Shown here in pieces: positions 59,368 to 64,000 of a DNA stretch of 64,000 nt. The notes below the pieces were generated by a model that had not been told where the DNA came from, ran no database searches, and was given only the letters and a program-made list of their open reading frames with translations. The position numbers and the translations under genes are program-made. The first letter of the stretch is position 1, and every line of letters begins with the position of its first letter. The DNA lies in the NCBI RefSeq assembly GCF_001540865.1, contig NC_033631.1, positions 11,370,808-11,434,807 of the forward strand, read 5' to 3'. The DNA is from Ananas comosus (lineage: Eukaryota > Streptophyta > Magnoliopsida > Poales > Bromeliaceae).

Positions 59368-60500
59368 CCGTTTTCTTCTCTCTTATGTCCGTATCGTTAC
59401 GAATCCGTGCTGATTTTGGACGATTCTTCTCTTTTATGTCCGTATCGTTACGAATCCGTACTGATTTTGGACGATCTTTTCCTTAGCTCCGTATATACTT
59501 GTTTGGAATTAAGATAGAATCGGAATATAGTTGTCAATAATTCTTATTTGGTATGAGATTAAATCTAAGATATCCTGTCATTGTTAGTGCCTCAATAAAA
59601 TAATATTTATCAATAAAAAATTGATAGTTTATTGCATATTTAGAATAAACTGTCAAAATATGATAGTAAGAATAATGATAAATTTATAACTTCTGACATA
59701 TTGGGAAATGAGAGATGAGGGAGAAAAAAATAAATTTTCACCTACTTAATATATTAATAATCTATATAAAAATTATTAATTTTTTTTTTAATTTATAAAA
59801 ATAAGATTAAATTAGAAATATTTTTTAAATGATGGCTAGGTAGAAAATTTATTTTGTCTAGAAGGAGATTAGTCAAGGGAATGGTTCGGAGAGTGACTAA
59901 AAAATGGTAACGTGCAATGTACTGGAAATTGACCATCCTACCACACCCGCATTTAATAAATTTACTTGCACAATCTTTTTATTTATTTCCTAGATATCTT
60001 TTCACTACACAAGGAACCCATTTATTCTGAGCATTTGAGAGGGAGACAAATGAGCGTCTAAATAAGTGCTTCAGTTTGGACACTTGCCCTTGCCGGCGCT
60101 GTCTTGTCTCGACGCGTGGAGTTTTCTAACATAACATAATTATTATTAGATTATTAGATATTATATTATATTATATAGAAATGAATTTTTATATTTTTAA
60201 AAGTATAAGTCTTTGGTACTTATAAATTTTCGGTTCTTGGATTAAAGAATGTGCGTTTAGGATGATATGGGTATTCTAAAATTGAGTGGGTGGTTGGTTG
60301 AATAATATAATCTAACGGGTAACGATAAAAAATTTACAAGCATCAAGTGCTTGGTACTTTTACAAGCAGCATAGCCGGACTCATATTATATATATATATA
60401 TATATATATTATCCTTATTAAATTATTATTTATTTATATAACGCCTCGTATTATTTATACACACGTTACAGGTAAATTAGAGTTGCGTGGGTTTGTTTCA
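59367..60500. other. Promoter side of the pathogen-related gene
   Basis: AT-rich spacer with a short tandem duplication (59381-59490), an M1 element in reverse orientation (60183-60383) and TA repeats at 60385-60410. The last 90 bases are the likely 5' leader. Confidence 0.4.
60183..60383 (-). mobile_element. Family M1 element copy C
   Basis: Reverse orientation relative to copies A and B. On the minus strand it reads GCTTGTAAAAGTACCAAGCA, GTTAGATTATATTATTCAAC and so on to a terminal ACTTTTAAAAATATA. A (TA)n tract lies immediately at its plus-strand right side. Confidence 0.6.
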
Positions 60501-60820
60501 ATGGAGGGAAGTGTAGGAGACAAGTATAGATCTCACCTAGTGGGAGAGGGAGAGAGGAACACGCGGTGGAGGCACGGATCTCCTCCTACCTACGAACTCG
60601 TTAACCTTCTCTTCGAGCAAGAACGAACCAAGGTAATTAAATTCAACTAAATCTAAATCCTTTGGTGCTTCGTCGCCTTCTTTTTCTTGTTCACTCAAAA
60701 ATTTAAAGTGGATAACAAATTACTGCATACTGTATAGTTTAGTCATCATATTTTTTTCATTAAGATCAATAGTGCGTAGAAAATTTCTCCATATTACTTT
60801 TTTGTTTAATTTGTAATACG

Positions 60821-60860
<40 letters not shown>

Positions 60861-63800
60861 NTCTCGGGCTCTGATTTTGTTGTCCAGGAAAATTCTGATC
60901 CTCCTGCCTATTTTAATTCTATCACACTATTTTTGTGCACAGTACATATATTAATTAAAGAAGGTTACGTGTATAGGAACTTGTCAAAAGCAAAATCACA
61001 AAATATAAAGAGGTTAGTAAATACAAGATTAAATAGCAACTACTACCGACAGTAACTAATATAATTGGCTAAAAATTTTTAGTATTCGAGATTTTAAATT
61101 TAAAGTGCAGTTGCTTTACAATTCTAGTTGAATTTATTTTTTAAAAATAAACAAAAGGTTTAATTAATTAGGAATTGAATTTCATCTGCATGCATATATG
61201 TTTGCATTGTAGGAATGGCCCAAAGGGTCGTTAGAGGAAACGGTGCAAAACGCTATAAAAACCTGGGAGATGGAGCTGTCCCACAAGACCCGACTCCAGG
61301 ACTTCAAATCCATCAATCCGAACAGTTTCCGGCTCTCCGTCAACGGCGCAAAGCCACTGACGGGCGAGGAGACGCTGGCGGTCGGCAGCTACAACGCGCT
61401 GCTCCGGAGCGCGCTGCCGGAGGAGCTGCGGTGCTACAAAGCGGACGCCGAGACGTTCGAGTCGTCGCACGAGCTGTTCCGGACGGCGTTCCCCCGCGGG
61501 TTCGCGTGGGAGGTCACGCGGGTGTACGCCGGCCCGCCGACGGTGGTGTGCAAGTTCCGGCATTGGGGATACATGGAAGGGCCGTTTAAAGGCCATGCGC
61601 CCACCGGCGAGATGGTGCAGTTTCATGGCGTGGCCGTTCTTAAGGTACTGTATGAAACAATCGTTTATCACACAAATATAAATTATTTTTATGTTTTATG
61701 TTTGGCGTGTTACGTGTCTGTGTAGGCTCACGACTTTTTTTTTAAAAAAAAACTTGTTGTTTGAATCAAATATTCATTTCTAACATATTAAACTACTAAA
61801 CAAAATGGTAATTTTAATATATTTTATACTTCATGGATATTTTGTACTATATATAACATATTGGGGGTGTTTGGCATAATTTTTAAAAAGCATTTTTGGG
61901 TTGAAAAGCAATTTTCGGCACAATAGAACATTCGGTAATCTTATTTTTAAAATCTGATTCTATTTCTCAGAATCAGAAAACTGATTTTGAAGGCCCTAGA
62001 ATCAGAAACAGTAAAAAAATGCCTCTTGAATCAGATTCTGATTTTGGCCTCAAACTTCAAATTTTTATTTTCATTTTAAATTCAATGTTTAAATTTAAAT
62101 TTAATTTTAAATTTTAATTTTCAGATTTATTTTTGAATTTATAAATTTAAACTTTTAAATTTTAAAATTTGAAAAATAGATTTCAAACTTTAAATTTTAA
62201 ATTTTAATTTTAAATTTCAAATCTCAAATTTTATATTTTAAAATTTTAAATTTTAAATTTTAAATTTCAAATTTAAGATGAAATTTAAAATTTAACATTT
62301 TAGATTTTAAAATTAAAATTTAAAAATTCAAAAATTTTAAATGTTAAATTACAAGTTTTAATCTTCAAATTATAAAATTTTAAAAATTAAATTTTAAAAT
62401 TTTAAATTTTNAAATTTTAAATTTTGTATAATTTTGAAATTTAAAAATTTTAATTTTAATTCAAATTTAAATTTAGATTTTAAATTATTTTAAAATAAAA
62501 TTTAATAAAAATATTAATTTATACAAACATCAAAAAAATTTTGCTAAACAACTTTTAAAATTACTTCAGGAAAATCACTTTTATCTGAACTCAGCCAAAC
62601 GCTCTACAGCTTTTAACCAAAGTTACTTTTCCAAACCAAAATTATTTTTTCAGAAATCACTTTTTCAAAAGCTTGGCCAAACGGTCCCATTTTTCAGAAA
62701 TCACTTTTTCAAAAGCTTGGCCAAACGGGCCCATTATCTCTTTCAATTCTTTGTAAAAATTATCTTTTTAACACGTACACCATGAACTGGAAAGAGGCTG
62801 CATGTGTTATACAATTATTTTCTCAATGACTAAGCCTTTCTTTGTACAACAGAATAAACATGTTAAATAATAAACTTTTTTTTTTTTGGGTACAAAAGCT
62901 GTTTGTGTGATTGAAAATTAAGAATTTATTTTGCTTCTTGAAAGATTTTAGTGTTCATAATTTTATAGGAGTTAATTTATTTTATTCTGAAAAAAAAAAT
63001 GAATTCCAGGTATGGTATCCATTCAAAATATTTGATAGCATTAATCATCTATCAAATATTGTATATTTCTTTAGTAAATTTTAAAGAATACGTCAAATAA
63101 GATATTCATAAATCAAAATAAAACCTAAATGGGTCTCACAATGATACGAGAATGTTTCTCTAGCTTGAACAGTTAATAAATAAGAAACAATTGTTGTTCT
63201 CCTAAAGCTCAAAATATCGGTTCATATTGATGTTTCTAATATTTCTTTGAAAAAGTAAGAAATAAATAACAATTTCATATTTTTTTTTTTTTGAGAGAAA
63301 GGTAGCACGCTACCTGCTTCATTCACTAAGAGCAATGAACTAAGCGTACAGGGTGGAAGCAGCTTAGGCTTCCTTTAGAGGGAACTTAGGGGGGTTACAT
63401 AAAAGGGAATAAAGAGACAAAACAACGACAAGAAGAGGAGTCAGGGGGAGAGAGGGGGAAGACAGTAAATGGCAACGTTGCACGATTACAATTTCATATT
63501 TTTAAAATGGTAGACAAAATAAACTTTTGAGTTTGAATTCTATCAAATATCTATGTTCCTCCTCTCTGATTATAGATGGAAGTAAAATTTAAACGGCACA
63601 AACTGTATCATTAAGTAATTTGTATAAGTTTCGAAGCGGTGGGTCTCACACACCATCCGAAAAGGTAAACGATTTCATTTTCAGATTCTACTTATATGTA
63701 GATAAATTGATTTTAGAATTATTTTCAACTGATTGTAGCTCACCACTATTAATGCAGGTGGACGAGGAACTGAGGGTGGAAGAGGTGGAGATCTATTATG

Positions 63801-63937
63801 ACCCAGGGGAGTTCTTAGCAGGGCTTATTAAGGGGCCACTCCTCTCCTCTACTGGTGAAGTGGAATCACATGCAACATCTACTGTTACTGCCACAAATCC
63901 AACTCAGAACACATGCCCTTTTACCAGGTCAGAGTAG
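60501..63937 (+). CDS. Pathogen-related protein (barley PRP-like, SnoaL/NTF2-like fold)
   Basis: Three exons, 60501-60632, 61213-61644 and 63758-63937, each a multiple of three, give 247 aa. The product closely follows the plant pathogen-related family: GDKYRSHLVGEGERNTRWRHGSPPTYELVNLLFEQERTK (exon 1), EWPKGSLEETVQNAIKTWEMELSHK and PRGFAWEVTRVYAGPPTVVCKFRHWGYMEGPFKGHAPTGEMVQFHGVAVLK (exon 2), then VDEELRVEEVEIYYDPGEFLAGLIKGPL (exon 3). The C-terminal 25 residues are a variable Ser/Thr-rich tail. The barley relative is known as a pathogen-induced transcript; the biochemical role is unknown. No signal peptide, so a cytosolic protein is likely. Intron 1 holds a (TA)n tract ending in an N; intron 2 holds two transposons. 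Confidence 0.93.
61863..62732. mobile_element. Tourist-like element with AAATTT-rich core in intron 2 of the pathogen-related gene
   Basis: Left end GGGGGTGTTTGGCATAA; right end (reverse complement) GGGCCCGTTTGGCCAAGC. ATT flanks both ends. The core (about 62060-62500) is built from AAATTTTAAATT permutations and contains an N at 62411. The right terminus is duplicated: a 44-bp unit with CAGAAATCACTTTTTC and GGCCAAACGG occurs at 62646-62689 and 62690-62733. Confidence 0.65.
63285..63487 (-). mobile_element. 5'-truncated LINE insertion with 16-bp target duplication
   Basis: Minus orientation: about 190 bp of LINE 3' end, finishing GCAGGTAGCGTGCTACC and a poly(A) tail (poly(T) on plus). ACAATTTCATATTTTT at 63269-63284 is repeated exactly at 63488-63503, a classic target-site duplication. 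The tail matches the LINE fragment in the YUCCA intron. Confidence 0.85.
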
Positions 63938-64000
63938 TGAACACATTATTATAGTTATGGTCAAAATAAACAGGAGAGAATAAATGTGACAGCAAATAAA

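Overview
This is a window of plant nuclear DNA. The genes have introns and plant-specific families: a class C heat-stress factor, a YUCCA monooxygenase, a COV1-like protein, a plant complex I subunit and a pathogen-related protein. The GC-rich first exons set in very AT-rich intergenic DNA crowded with small transposons suggest a monocot; the species cannot be told from sequence alone. Single N bases at 6509, 40463, 60861 and 62411 show it is an assembly with ambiguous positions.

Layout. 1-2.4 kb: HSFC (+). 2.4-8.4 kb: gene-free, with two small inverted-repeat elements in TA repeats and a SINE fragment. 8.4-12.5 kb: four-exon YUCCA gene (-) whose first exon carries a 4-base duplication that breaks the reading frame. 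12.5-22.8 kb: about 10 kb without a recognisable gene, holding a composite Tourist-like element with 196-bp tandem copies and perfect hairpins. 22.8-25.2 kb: organellar EngB-type GTPase (-). 27.9-29.5 kb: divergent pair of mitochondrial genes, TOM7 (-) and a 71-aa complex I subunit (+). 33.1-34.2 kb: a cluster of C/D-box snoRNAs (-) behind a TATA box, a telo-box and a site II element. 35.2-38.8 kb: seven-exon COV1/LCV-like membrane protein (-). 42.0-44.4 kb: six-exon CCDC25-like NFACT-R protein (+). 47.5-48.2 kb: intronless peroxisomal enoyl-CoA isomerase (-). 51.5-56.0 kb: RING-CH membrane protein (+) whose 3.8-kb intron contains a Cassandra-type TRIM retrotransposon with 5S-like LTRs and a nested MITE. 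60.5-63.9 kb: three-exon pathogen-related protein (+) whose second intron holds a Tourist-like element and a 5'-truncated LINE with a 16-bp target duplication.

The strongest non-obvious signals are the snoRNA cluster (three members have 11-13 bp guide elements for 18S rRNA, set beside their D or D' boxes), the intact Cassandra element with nested MITE, the YUCCA frameshift, a 650-bp element with about 100-bp terminal inverted repeats around a GC-rich core, and a SINE family whose 3' tail matches the 3' end of local LINE fragments. The genes form no single pathway. They are housekeeping and organelle-function genes plus a stress factor, an auxin-synthesis gene and a defence-related gene.

Gene models were built by hand: each splice site was placed at GT/AG and checked for phase, and total coding lengths are multiples of three except where stated. 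rRNA target positions and family assignments rest on remembered reference sequences, not on searches.
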